From the IMG/VR virus record IMGVR_UViG_3300033153_007313, positions 1-28,340 of that record: a stretch of DNA of 28,340 bases. One strand, given 5' to 3'. Position numbers and translations under genes: made by a program. Shown piece after piece: positions 22,267 to 28,151 of this stretch. How positions within the stretch are numbered: position 1 is the stretch's first letter; every line of letters begins with the position of its first letter. The stretch comes from a virus. Below the pieces are notes generated by a model. The model saw only the letters and a program-made list of their open reading frames with translations. It did no database searches and was not told the origin of the DNA.

Positions 22267-23226
22267 ATGGCAATGCCCAGCAAAATCGAGTGGACCGACG
22301 AAACCTGGAATCCCGTCACCGGTTGTACGCCCGTCAGTACCGGCTGTGCGAATTGCTACGCAAAGCGCATGGCGCAACGGCTTGCGAATATCCCCACCGT
22401 ACACTATCGCCAGCGATACGAGGGCTTCAGGGTAGCTTTGTGGCCCGAACGGCTAGAAGACCCGATCTACTGGCGCAAGCCGCGCGTGGTGTTCGTCTGC
22501 TCGATGGGCGATTTGTTCCATGAGGACGTGCCGCGCGAGTTCCTTGATCAGGTTTTCTACACGATGCAGCAGCAGGCGTATTGGCACGAGTACGTCATTC
22601 TCACAAAACGCCCGATTCAGATGTGCAAATACCTGTCCTGGCGATGGGGCGAGGGCGGGGTACCGCCGCAACAGATCCATATCGGCGTATCCGTTGAAGA
22701 CCAAGCGACCGCCGACGAGCGCATCCCCCTCCTGCTGCAATGCCCCGCCGCCAAGCGGTTCGTCAGTTACGAGCCGGCGCTGGGACCGGTGGATTGGGGT
22801 CACTATTTCGCCCGGTTCAGGTCTGTTGTAAGCGGTCTGAGGTACACAAACCGGAAAGCTGCGGGGGGCCACGAGACGTTGCCCGGTATCGACGGTCTCA
22901 TCTGCGGCGGCGAATCCGGCCCCGGTGCGCGACCGATGCACCCCGACTGGGCCAGGGCGGCGAGAGACGCCTGCGCCGAAGCGGGCGTGCCGTTCTTCTT
23001 CAAGCAACGGGGCGCGTGGTCGCCCGGGTACTACGAAAAGGCGAGTGCTTATGTTCGTTGGGCGAATGACGGATGGCAGCCGATTGGGTGGTACGACGCT
23101 GCCACAATGTGCGGCAAGCAAGGCGAGCAGGTAATGTCCCGCGTCGGCAAGAAGAAAGCCGGTCGGCTGCTGGACGGCCGCGAACACAACGAACTGGCGT
23201 GGGAGATGAAAGGCGCTGCGGAGTGA
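22267..23226 (+). CDS. DUF5131 (phage Gp37/Gp68) family protein
   Basis: 319 residues. The family start SKIEWTDETWNPVTGC is followed by a cysteine cluster (GCTPVSTGCANCYAKRMAQR, Cys near 20, 27 and 30), then VVFVCSMGDLFHEDVP (about 75-90), EYVILTKRP, IHIGVSVEDQ and LICGGESGPGARPM. The Cys cluster and TIM-barrel-like motifs resemble radical-SAM and spore-photoproduct-lyase type enzymes, which would make it a candidate nucleic-acid modifying or repair enzyme; the reaction is unknown. ATG 22267 has GGGAG nearby; ATG 22273 is an alternative start. Confidence 0.88.
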   Translation: MAMPSKIEWTDETWNPVTGCTPVSTGCANCYAKRMAQRLANIPTVHYRQRYEGFRVALWPERLEDPIYWRKPRVVFVCSMGDLFHEDVPREFLDQVFYTMQQQAYWHEYVILTKRPIQMCKYLSWRWGEGGVPPQQIHIGVSVEDQATADERIPLLLQCPAAKRFVSYEPALGPVDWGHYFARFRSVVSGLRYTNRKAAGGHETLPGIDGLICGGESGPGARPMHPDWARAARDACAEAGVPFFFKQRGAWSPGYYEKASAYVRWANDGWQPIGWYDAATMCGKQGEQVMSRVGKKKAGRLLDGREHNELAWEMKGAAE

Positions 23227-23312
23227 GCAAGGTGAGGCCAGGAAAGGAGGCTGACAAGGGCAACAAGCGGCAGAAAAAAACGATCCGCGTAAAGGTGCGC
23301 GGTGCAGTCTAA
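23223..23312 (+). CDS. Very small basic protein, possible
   Basis: 29 codons from a GTG that overlaps the preceding stop (GTGA). The product is strongly basic (KEADKGNKRQKKTIRVKVRG) and could bind nucleic acid. It fills the only gap between the DUF5131 gene and the next gene. The short length and GTG start make it uncertain; no SD is obvious. Confidence 0.35.
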   Translation: MSKVRPGKEADKGNKRQKKTIRVKVRGAV

Positions 23313-23323
23313 GGAGAACCAGG

Positions 23324-23680
23324 ATGACAGACGAACAGGCCGTCATGGAAGACGTGGACGTAGCTAAGTTGCAGGAGCGGGTCGAGAGGCTGGACAACGA
23401 AATCGCCCGCCTAGAGGCGATCCTGCTCCGCAACGAGTGGAACAGGGCCAAGCGAACACCTAAGCAGGACCGCGAGGCGTGCGAGGCCACCGAAAAAGCG
23501 GTCTTGGATCGGATTAGGTTCATCCGCTTCCACCGGCAAGGCCTCCCCGGCGAAGTGGGCGAACTCATCGAAGACGTAGCCAACGACCTGGGGGGCGACC
23601 ATGGCCCCGCCGACGGGGAGGATGCCGACCCCGTCCTATATGATTCTCCCGCAGACGACGAGCCCGGTGAGGAAGACTGA
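23324..23680 (+). CDS. Coiled-coil acidic protein
   Basis: 118 residues, SD AAGGAG 7-8 nt upstream. Residues 12-40 form a coiled coil (VAKLQERVERLDNEIARLEA), followed by a second helix rich in Arg and Lys and an acidic disordered tail (DADPVLYDSPADDEPGEED). No family is recognised. It precedes the replication initiator by 71 bp holding a strong hairpin. Confidence 0.65.
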   Translation: MTDEQAVMEDVDVAKLQERVERLDNEIARLEAILLRNEWNRAKRTPKQDREACEATEKAVLDRIRFIRFHRQGLPGEVGELIEDVANDLGGDHGPADGEDADPVLYDSPADDEPGEED

Positions 23681-23692
23681 ATGTGCGGCCGG

Positions 23693-23729
23693 CCCGGCGG
23701 GCGGGACCGAACGAAGCCCGCCCGCCGGG
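23693..23729 (+). promoter_or_regulatory. 13-bp perfect hairpin in the initiator leader
   Basis: CCCGGCGGGCGGG (23693-23705) pairs exactly with CCCGCCCGCCGGG (23717-23729), loop 11 nt, ending 22 nt before the initiator ATG at 23752. There is no U-run behind it. It may be an attenuator, a translation control element or an mRNA stability element for the initiator gene. Confidence 0.5.
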
Positions 23730-23751
23730 AAAGGCGCCGGAAAGAGCACGG

Positions 23752-24594
23752 ATGCCTGACGAAGCGCGACAAGACGGCTGGGTCAAGTGCTGGCGGCGGA
23801 TCATGGACGATGCCGTATGGGAAGATGCACGCCAACTCAAGGTCTTTTTGTGGTGCATCATGCGGGCGGCGCACGAGCCCAAACGTGTCGCCGTTCGGAC
23901 CGGCCGGGGGTTCACATACGTAGACCTGGACCGTGGGCAGTTCATCTTCGGCCGCAATTCCGGGGGTGGACAAGCAAACATGGCCCCGTCGAGCTTGAGA
24001 CGGCGAATAACCGGACTAGCAAACTCCGGGAAAGTGACCCTCCAACCGGGACACCATTATTCCATTGTAACTGTGTGCAATTACGAGCGTTGGCAAGGCG
24101 AGGCAGACGGCAATGGACAACCAACCGGACAGGCAAACTCGCCGAAAGTGGACAGGCAACCGGACAAGCAACCGGACAGGCAACCGGACACAAACAAGAA
24201 GAGAAGAAGAGAAGAAGAAAAGAATAACCCCCCTACCCCCCACGAAGTGTCGTTTGCCACGCAACTCGCCGAGTACCCGGCGCTGGCGGGCTCCGAGGCG
24301 TTCGTCTCGGCGTGGCGGGACTGGGATCGAGACCGACGTGCTCGCGGTAAGAAGCTCACCGAGTTGGCTGTGACCCGCCAGCTGAAGATGCTGGCCCCGC
24401 ACGGGCCGGTGGCCGCCGTGGCGATAATCGAGCAGTCGATTAGGAACGGCTGGACGGGACTTTTCGAGGTCAAGGACGATGGCAACCTACACGGACGACG
24501 AGTTAAAGGCAATTCACGAGGCGGCCAAGGCCAGGGCGGCGGTCAATCTGCCGGCGAGGGCGGACTTTTCCCAAGTGGCGAGCGTGTTGAGTGA
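23752..24594 (+). CDS. Replication initiator (lambda O-like, winged-helix) protein
   Basis: 280 residues from the ATG at 23752 (weak SD AAAGAG); the longer GTG start at 23683 would cross the hairpin. The N-terminal domain has the phage initiator look: DGWVKCWRRIMDDAVWEDAR, VFLWCIMRAA, YVDLDRGQFIFGR, SSLRRRITGLANSGKV, YSIVTVCNYERWQ (to about residue 125). A Gln/Pro/Asp-rich linker follows, whose DNA is the iteron array, then a basic patch and a C-terminal domain (FVSAWRDWDRDRRARGKKLT; NGWTGLFEVKDDG) that in this family contacts the helicase loader. The loader gene follows and overlaps by 116 bp. Like lambda O/P, this pair should recruit host DnaB to the origin inside this gene. Confidence 0.75.
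   Translation: MPDEARQDGWVKCWRRIMDDAVWEDARQLKVFLWCIMRAAHEPKRVAVRTGRGFTYVDLDRGQFIFGRNSGGGQANMAPSSLRRRITGLANSGKVTLQPGHHYSIVTVCNYERWQGEADGNGQPTGQANSPKVDRQPDKQPDRQPDTNKKRRREEEKNNPPTPHEVSFATQLAEYPALAGSEAFVSAWRDWDRDRRARGKKLTELAVTRQLKMLAPHGPVAAVAIIEQSIRNGWTGLFEVKDDGNLHGRRVKGNSRGGQGQGGGQSAGEGGLFPSGERVE
24123..24227 (+). repeat. Candidate replication origin: iterons plus purine-rich tract
   Basis: AACCGGACA occurs at 24123, 24158, 24170 and 24182, with a degenerate copy (AAGTGGACA) about 12 bp before the second. The last copies are exactly 12 bp apart. They are followed at 24191-24227 by an A/G-only-like stretch (repeated AGAAGAG) of low GC. An imperfect copy of the 24123-24166 segment lies at 24009-24053. 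Iterons inside the O-type gene followed by an asymmetric AT-rich tract is the layout of lambda ori. Confidence 0.6.
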
Positions 24595-25183
24595 GCCCGA
24601 CCCTGACGCCAAGCGCCGGGACGATGAGACGCGCGAGCTGCTACGGCTCCAGCGACGGGCGGCATGGCGGGAGCGTATTCCGACGGAGTATGCCCGGTGG
24701 ACCTTGGCAGACTACTCTGAGGCCCTTCAGCAGCACGCAGGGTCGTTTCTGAGCGACGATCGGTGGTGCATGTACCTTCACGGTGGGGTCGGCAGTCGAA
24801 AGACCTCCTATGCCTGTGCTGTGATGCGGGCGTGGTACGACAGCGGCCGGTCCTTCCCTCGCCTGGTGCCGGCCTACAAGGCGGCGGCGGAACTGCGCTC
24901 GATGCAGCGCATGGAGCAGGCCGTCCACGACTGGCGGGAGGCGCAGATGCTGTGCCTTGACGACATCGGGTCCAACCGGGCAACGCCGCATGTGGTCGAG
25001 CAGCTTCTTTTGCTGCTGCAACATCGGTACGACTGGCAGCGCAAGACGATCATCACCAGCAACCTCAGCCTGAACGACCTGCGCCAGTACATCGACGGCC
25101 CGGACCCGCGCGCCGCCAGCCGGATCAGCAAGGGCGTGATCCTGAACTTGGGCGACAAGGATTGGAGAAGGCAAGATGGGTAG
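24479..25183 (+). CDS. DnaC-like helicase loader, AAA+ ATPase
   Basis: 234 residues. Walker A is LHGGVGSRKTSYA (residues 100-112; Lys 108), Walker B MLCLDDIGS (157-165), then TIITSNLSLNDL (sensor 1) and DPRAASRISKG with the Arg positions of the loader family. GGVGSRKT has Ser-Arg where most loaders have Thr-Gly. The N-terminal 60 residues would bind the initiator or DnaB. The ATG at 24479 has GAGGT 8 nt upstream but overlaps the initiator gene by 116 bp. Its role is to load the host replicative helicase at the phage origin. Confidence 0.88.
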   Translation: MATYTDDELKAIHEAAKARAAVNLPARADFSQVASVLSEPDPDAKRRDDETRELLRLQRRAAWRERIPTEYARWTLADYSEALQQHAGSFLSDDRWCMYLHGGVGSRKTSYACAVMRAWYDSGRSFPRLVPAYKAAAELRSMQRMEQAVHDWREAQMLCLDDIGSNRATPHVVEQLLLLLQHRYDWQRKTIITSNLSLNDLRQYIDGPDPRAASRISKGVILNLGDKDWRRQDG

Positions 25184-25622
25184 TTGGAAACAGGTGGCGG
25201 ACCTGGTGGTGTACGGTGTGCCGAAGGCGCAGCCGCGGCCCCGGTCGTTCGCCGTCAAGGGCAAGGCCCGCATGTATAACCCGGCCACGGCCGAGGGGTG
25301 GAAGCAACGGATCGGCACGGCGGCGCTCACCCAGAGGCCGGGAACACCCTTGCAAGGCCCGCTAAGGGTCTCGATCGACTTCTACCTGCCTCGCCCGAAG
25401 CGCCTGTGCCGCAAGAAAGACCCCAATGGACCGATCCGCCACACCGCCAAGCCCGATCGGGACAACCTGGAGAAGGCGGTCCTCGATGCGCTCACGGCCA
25501 TTGGGTTCTGGGGCGACGACTGCCAGGTCTGTGCCGGCCAGGTCCGCAAGTTCTACCACGGCAAGGACGCCCAGCCCGGCGCCCGAATCAGGATCGAGGT
25601 ACTGACGGATGCGACCACCTAA
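25176..25622 (+). CDS. rusA: RusA-type Holliday junction resolvase
   Basis: 148 residues. GVPKAQPRPR near the N-terminus and KPDRDNLEKAVLDAL followed by GFWGDDCQVC (about 90-118) are the RusA signature; the Asp residues of KPDRDNL and GDD bind the catalytic metal. RusA resolves branched DNA in recombination and before packaging. It overlaps the loader gene by 8 bp and the next gene by 14 bp. Confidence 0.92.
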   Translation: MGSWKQVADLVVYGVPKAQPRPRSFAVKGKARMYNPATAEGWKQRIGTAALTQRPGTPLQGPLRVSIDFYLPRPKRLCRKKDPNGPIRHTAKPDRDNLEKAVLDALTAIGFWGDDCQVCAGQVRKFYHGKDAQPGARIRIEVLTDATT

Positions 25623-25983
25623 AGAGTTATTCTCTGGCAACCTGTTCAAGTGGATGGAATCCGGCGATGCCTCGGACGGGGCACGGTACTTGATCCCCAA
25701 ATCTGTGGTGCCCGGCATCCACTTCGGCCCGTTCAGCATGTGCGTCATCGCCAGTTGGGGGGCCGGATGGGATCACGTCTCAGTCAGTTGGCCGGACAGG
25801 ACGCCCAGTTGGGACGAAATGTGCTGGATCAAGAACATGTTCTTCCTGCCAACGGAAACTGTGATCCAGTACCACCCATCCGAGGAGGATTACGTTGATT
25901 ACCACCCCCATTGCCTGCATCTGTGGCGTCCGCAAGCGGTGGAGTTTCCTGTGCCGCCGACGATTCTGGTAGGCCCAAAATGA
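25609..25983 (+). CDS. DUF7694-like phage protein
   Basis: 124 residues. A conserved-looking core runs CVIASWGAGWDHVSVSWPDR, then PSWDEMCWIKNMFF, then VIQYHPSEEDYVDYHPHCLH and LWRP. It is rich in Trp, His and Tyr. Proteins with 'W-HVSVS---R-P-W-EM--IK--FF--E--V-QYHP----Y-N-HP--LHLW' are common beside RusA in many phages and now carry a DUF name; the role is unknown. The number is recalled and not verified. The stop overlaps the next start as ATGA. Confidence 0.75.
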   Translation: MRPPKELFSGNLFKWMESGDASDGARYLIPKSVVPGIHFGPFSMCVIASWGAGWDHVSVSWPDRTPSWDEMCWIKNMFFLPTETVIQYHPSEEDYVDYHPHCLHLWRPQAVEFPVPPTILVGPK

Positions 25984-26222
25984 CCAGGGATGCGCCCGCA
26001 ATTCAGCCCTATATGCCCGACGGTCGGCCGGCGCCGCACGTTCTGACGGCTGACGAGGCGGCTGAGTTCTTGCGCCTGGACGGCGGCAACCCAGCGGAGA
26101 CCTTGCGGTATTACCGGGAGACGGCTGGCCTTCGAGCGGTGCAGTTAGGCCGGCGGGTACGCTTCCGGCTGACGGACCTGTTGCGGTTTCTGGACGACCA
26201 GCAGGCGAGGAACCCACGATGA
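25980..26222 (+). CDS. Excisionase/MerR-type helix-turn-helix protein
   Basis: 80 residues from the ATG at 25980 (ATGA overlap with the preceding stop). HVLTADEAAEFLRLDGGNPAETLRYYRET, then GRRVRFRLTDLLRFLDDQQA, is the HTH_17/excisionase pattern in which a helix-turn-helix is followed by a wing (VRFRL) and a closing helix. Its place about 250-500 bp from the att core and integrase suggests an Xis or a regulator of integration. A general early-gene regulator is the alternative. Confidence 0.7.
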   Translation: MTRDAPAIQPYMPDGRPAPHVLTADEAAEFLRLDGGNPAETLRYYRETAGLRAVQLGRRVRFRLTDLLRFLDDQQARNPR

Positions 26223-26443
26223 GACGAAGGGTCCAGGTGTACCGGGCGTGCAAGGGCCTCGGATATATCACCGTCTGGGGCGACGATGAACTGTTCGGTG
26301 TCAGCGTTTATCGGTGCGGCGACTGCCGTGGCACTGGAATTGTGCAAGAATTGTGCAAGACCGGCTCCCAATCCACTCCCGGCGCCAGTCTCGCGCCGGT
26401 CCCCAATCGCTCACAACCCCTGCAACCGCCTACTGTAAGTTGA
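26219..26443 (+). CDS. Small CxxC protein at the end of the early operon
   Basis: 74 residues. The N-terminal half has VYRACKGLGYITVWG and YRCGDCRGTGIVQ, giving a single Cys pair like half of a DnaJ-type zinc motif. The C-terminal half is Ser/Pro-rich and its DNA contains the left arm-type repeat of attP (26339-26360). The start overlaps the preceding stop (ATGA). No family is recognised; the real C-terminus may have been shaped by the att site. Confidence 0.5.
   Translation: MRRRVQVYRACKGLGYITVWGDDELFGVSVYRCGDCRGTGIVQELCKTGSQSTPGASLAPVPNRSQPLQPPTVS
26339..26360 (+). repeat. Left attP arm-type site pair
   Basis: Two tandem copies of the 11-mer ATTGTGCAAGA. The same pair, with a variant end, recurs on the other side of the core at 26590-26611 in the same orientation. 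Paired direct repeats either side of a tRNA-derived core fit the arm sites bound by the integrase N-terminal domain. Confidence 0.65.
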
Positions 26444-26474
26444 CTATGTGTAAGCCCTTATACCCCCCCCCTCT

Positions 26475-26520
26475 CTGCTTTGGGAGCAGGAGGTCGCGGG
26501 TTCGAATCCCGCCGCCCCGA
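26475..26520 (+). other. attP core: 3' half of tRNA-Pro(UGG)
   Basis: CTGC-TTTGGGA-GCAG is an anticodon arm with anticodon TGG, followed by GAGGTC, the T arm GCGGG-TTCGAAT-CCCGC and the acceptor strand CGCCCCG with discriminator A. This equals the 3' half of bacterial tRNA-Pro(UGG). No D arm or 5' acceptor strand precedes it. The integrase lies 90 bp away and phage genes stand on both sides, so this is attP and the host target is the tRNA-Pro gene, restored on integration. Confidence 0.8.
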
Positions 26521-26536
26521 TCTGTCAAGTAGCGAA

Positions 26537-26564
26537 AAGGCCCGGACTTAGAAAGCCGGGCCTT
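26537..26564. terminator. Bidirectional terminator between early operon and integrase
   Basis: AAGGCCCGG (26537-26545) pairs with CCGGGCCTT (26556-26564), loop 10 nt, followed by CTTCTTGC on plus and preceded by GCGAAA (TTTCGC on minus). It separates the rightward early operon from the converging integrase gene and can act in both directions. Confidence 0.7.
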
Positions 26565-26589
26565 CTTGCTGTGGTGGCCGTGGTGGTGG

Positions 26590-26611
26590 ATTGTGCAAGA
26601 ATTGTGCAGGT
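26590..26611 (+). repeat. Right attP arm-type site pair
   Basis: ATTGTGCAAGA followed by ATTGTGCAGGT, matching the left pair at 20 of 22 positions. It ends immediately before the stop codon of the integrase gene. See the left arm entry for interpretation. Confidence 0.65.
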
Positions 26612-27631
26612 TCAGGCGGGTTTCGGTACCTGCTTGCTTCTGCCCTCATCTCTTGCCGCTGCATTGACTATGCCCGCCGCTGCGTCAAATTCGGCATCTA
26701 CGGCGTGCAGGTAGTGGTCCATCGCCACCTTGGGCGAGTTGCCGAGCCATTCGGTCACGGTGTGGATCGGGTACTTGCGGCCCCAATCGGTCTCGGCGTT
26801 CTTGCGCAGGGTATGGCACCACCTGGCCCACTTCTCCAGGCCCGCACGGCGGCGGATCACCTGGAAGTCACGGTGAAACGATCGGCAGCGCATGGCGCAC
26901 GGCCGCTCTTGCTCGCCCTTCATCCAGACCGCGAAAAGAATCGTGTGCAGGTCCGGGTCGATGGGCACCTGGCGGCTGCGCTTCTTGGTGGTCTTGACTT
27001 GGCCGGGATTGACTATGTTCAGACGCCGCCGGTCCAGGTCCACGTCGGCCCACTCGAGGCGCAGAGCCTCGCCACGTCGGAGTCCAGCGAGTCGGCACAA
27101 CGCCAGCAGGCACCGCCAGCCGTCATGCGGGCACGCTTCCAGTAGCCGGGTGAGTTCGGGCCGGGTGACGTAACGCCAGTTCTTGTCGGGCGTCGGCGGG
27201 TTGCCTGAGAGTCTGCGGAACGGGTTGCGGGCCAGCAGTTCATCGTCCACGGCCATGCGGAATATGGCCTTGGCCTCTCGAACGTGACGGCAGACGGTCT
27301 GCTCGGTGGGTTTCTTGCGCTCGTCGAACGCCTCCAGCAGGTATAGCATAGTCAACTCGTAGCCCTGCACGGTGTTTTTAGCCTTGCCCGCCAGTTCGTT
27401 CTTGCGGAAGCGGTCGAACAGTTGGCGCAGGGTCGGCGATGGCCCGTCGGCCACCTTGCCGGCGTCCAGGTCGGACTGGATACGGCGGATGCGGACCATG
27501 GCGGCCCGTCGGCTGACGGTCCCGCCGGCCTCGGTGCGTTTGCCGAGCCCCTTGGACTGCTGGCGGCCCCGTCGGTCGGTCCATCTGGCCTGCCAGTAGT
27601 CGCCGTTCTTCGAAAGGGTGACGTTGCTCAT
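26612..27631 (-). CDS. int: Tyrosine integrase
   Basis: 339 residues. An N-terminal arm-binding domain (GDYWQARWTDRRGRQQSKGLG) and a SAM-like core-binding domain (about 65-130) lead to the catalytic domain: Arg 185 in LAGLRRGEALRLEW, Lys in VKTTKKRSRQVPI (about 212-224), His 273 and Arg 276 in WCHTLRK, Asn 298 in EWLGNSP where His or Trp is usual, and the nucleophile Tyr 307 in MDHYLHA. It should recombine attP (directly downstream) with the host tRNA-Pro gene. The start overlaps the upstream gene's stop (ATGA). Confidence 0.93.
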   Translation of the reverse strand: MSNVTLSKNGDYWQARWTDRRGRQQSKGLGKRTEAGGTVSRRAAMVRIRRIQSDLDAGKVADGPSPTLRQLFDRFRKNELAGKAKNTVQGYELTMLYLLEAFDERKKPTEQTVCRHVREAKAIFRMAVDDELLARNPFRRLSGNPPTPDKNWRYVTRPELTRLLEACPHDGWRCLLALCRLAGLRRGEALRLEWADVDLDRRRLNIVNPGQVKTTKKRSRQVPIDPDLHTILFAVWMKGEQERPCAMRCRSFHRDFQVIRRRAGLEKWARWCHTLRKNAETDWGRKYPIHTVTEWLGNSPKVAMDHYLHAVDAEFDAAAGIVNAAARDEGRSKQVPKPA

Positions 27632-27972
27632 AATGTTCCCTCCGCCTCGATCAGGCTACGCTTTGCGCAGTCCAGAATGGCGTGCCAAAAATCGGCGGTC
27701 ACTTGCCTTCGTCCTTCTGCCACTTCTCGGCAGTCACGGTGGATGCGTCGCAACACTTGAACAAGGTGATCGTAATGGTTGCAGGCGTGCACGATGAAAG
27801 CGGCCTGCTCTTTGTCCATGTTGACGTTGGCCAGATTGGCCACGCCTGACTCTATGTAGTATTTGCCGCAGTTTACCCCGCTTGCGCGCAGTCGTCCGCA
27901 CTCGCACGGTGCGATCGTCCACGGCAGACATAGGTCGTCAGGCGTTAGGTTTGGAGCTTTTTCTTCGCTCAT
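27628..27972 (-). CDS. Hypothetical phage protein
   Basis: 114 residues. LTPDDLCLPWTIAPCECGRL near the front and KEQAAFIVHACNHYDHLVQVL followed by RRIHRDCREVAEG recall short phage proteins with an 'AAFIV-A-N-Y--LV--L' helix often encoded in early regions; no function is known. It has five or more Cys residues. GGAGG lies about 12 nt before the ATG at 27972, inside the end of the RHH gene, and a TTGACTATG site spans the junction. Confidence 0.65.
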   Translation of the reverse strand: MSEEKAPNLTPDDLCLPWTIAPCECGRLRASGVNCGKYYIESGVANLANVNMDKEQAAFIVHACNHYDHLVQVLRRIHRDCREVAEGRRQVTADFWHAILDCAKRSLIEAEGTL

Positions 27973-28151
27973 TGACTATGCACCTCCTTTCGACGCTCGA
28001 TGGCCTCTGTGAGTGCCTTGTGGACGGCGTCGGCCTTGCTCACGTGGCCGGATACGCCGAGTTCCCTGGCGAACATGCGGGCGAATCGCTTGGCCAATTC
28101 GGATGTCGCCCTGGTGACAGTGATTGATGTTCCTTCGTTGCGTGGTGGCAT
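27969..28151 (-). CDS. Ribbon-helix-helix DNA-binding protein
   Basis: 60 residues from the ATG at 28151 (SD AAAGGAG about 8 nt upstream). TSITVTRATSELAKRFARMF then HVSKADAVHKALTEAIERR is a clear strand-helix-helix of the Arc/MetJ type. It heads a small leftward operon with the next gene and the integrase, each overlapping by 4 bp. The repeated TTGACTATG motif stands 22 bp before its start and again at its end, so autoregulation is plausible. The longer frame to 28241 has no SD and is rejected. Confidence 0.8.
   Translation of the reverse strand: MPPRNEGTSITVTRATSELAKRFARMFARELGVSGHVSKADAVHKALTEAIERRKEVHSQ

Noticed and set aside
22453-23973. 506-codon open frame on the minus strand
   Set aside because: It runs antisense through the DUF5131 gene, the coiled-coil gene and the initiator start, has low-complexity Ser/Arg/Pro composition and no SD.
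24123-24190. CRISPR-like array
   Set aside because: The repeats are only 9-12 bp, nearly contiguous, without spacers, and code in frame for a protein linker; iterons explain them better.
26466-26520. Functional tRNA-Pro gene
   Set aside because: Only the anticodon arm, T arm and 3' acceptor strand are present; the sequence upstream is a C-run and phage coding DNA.
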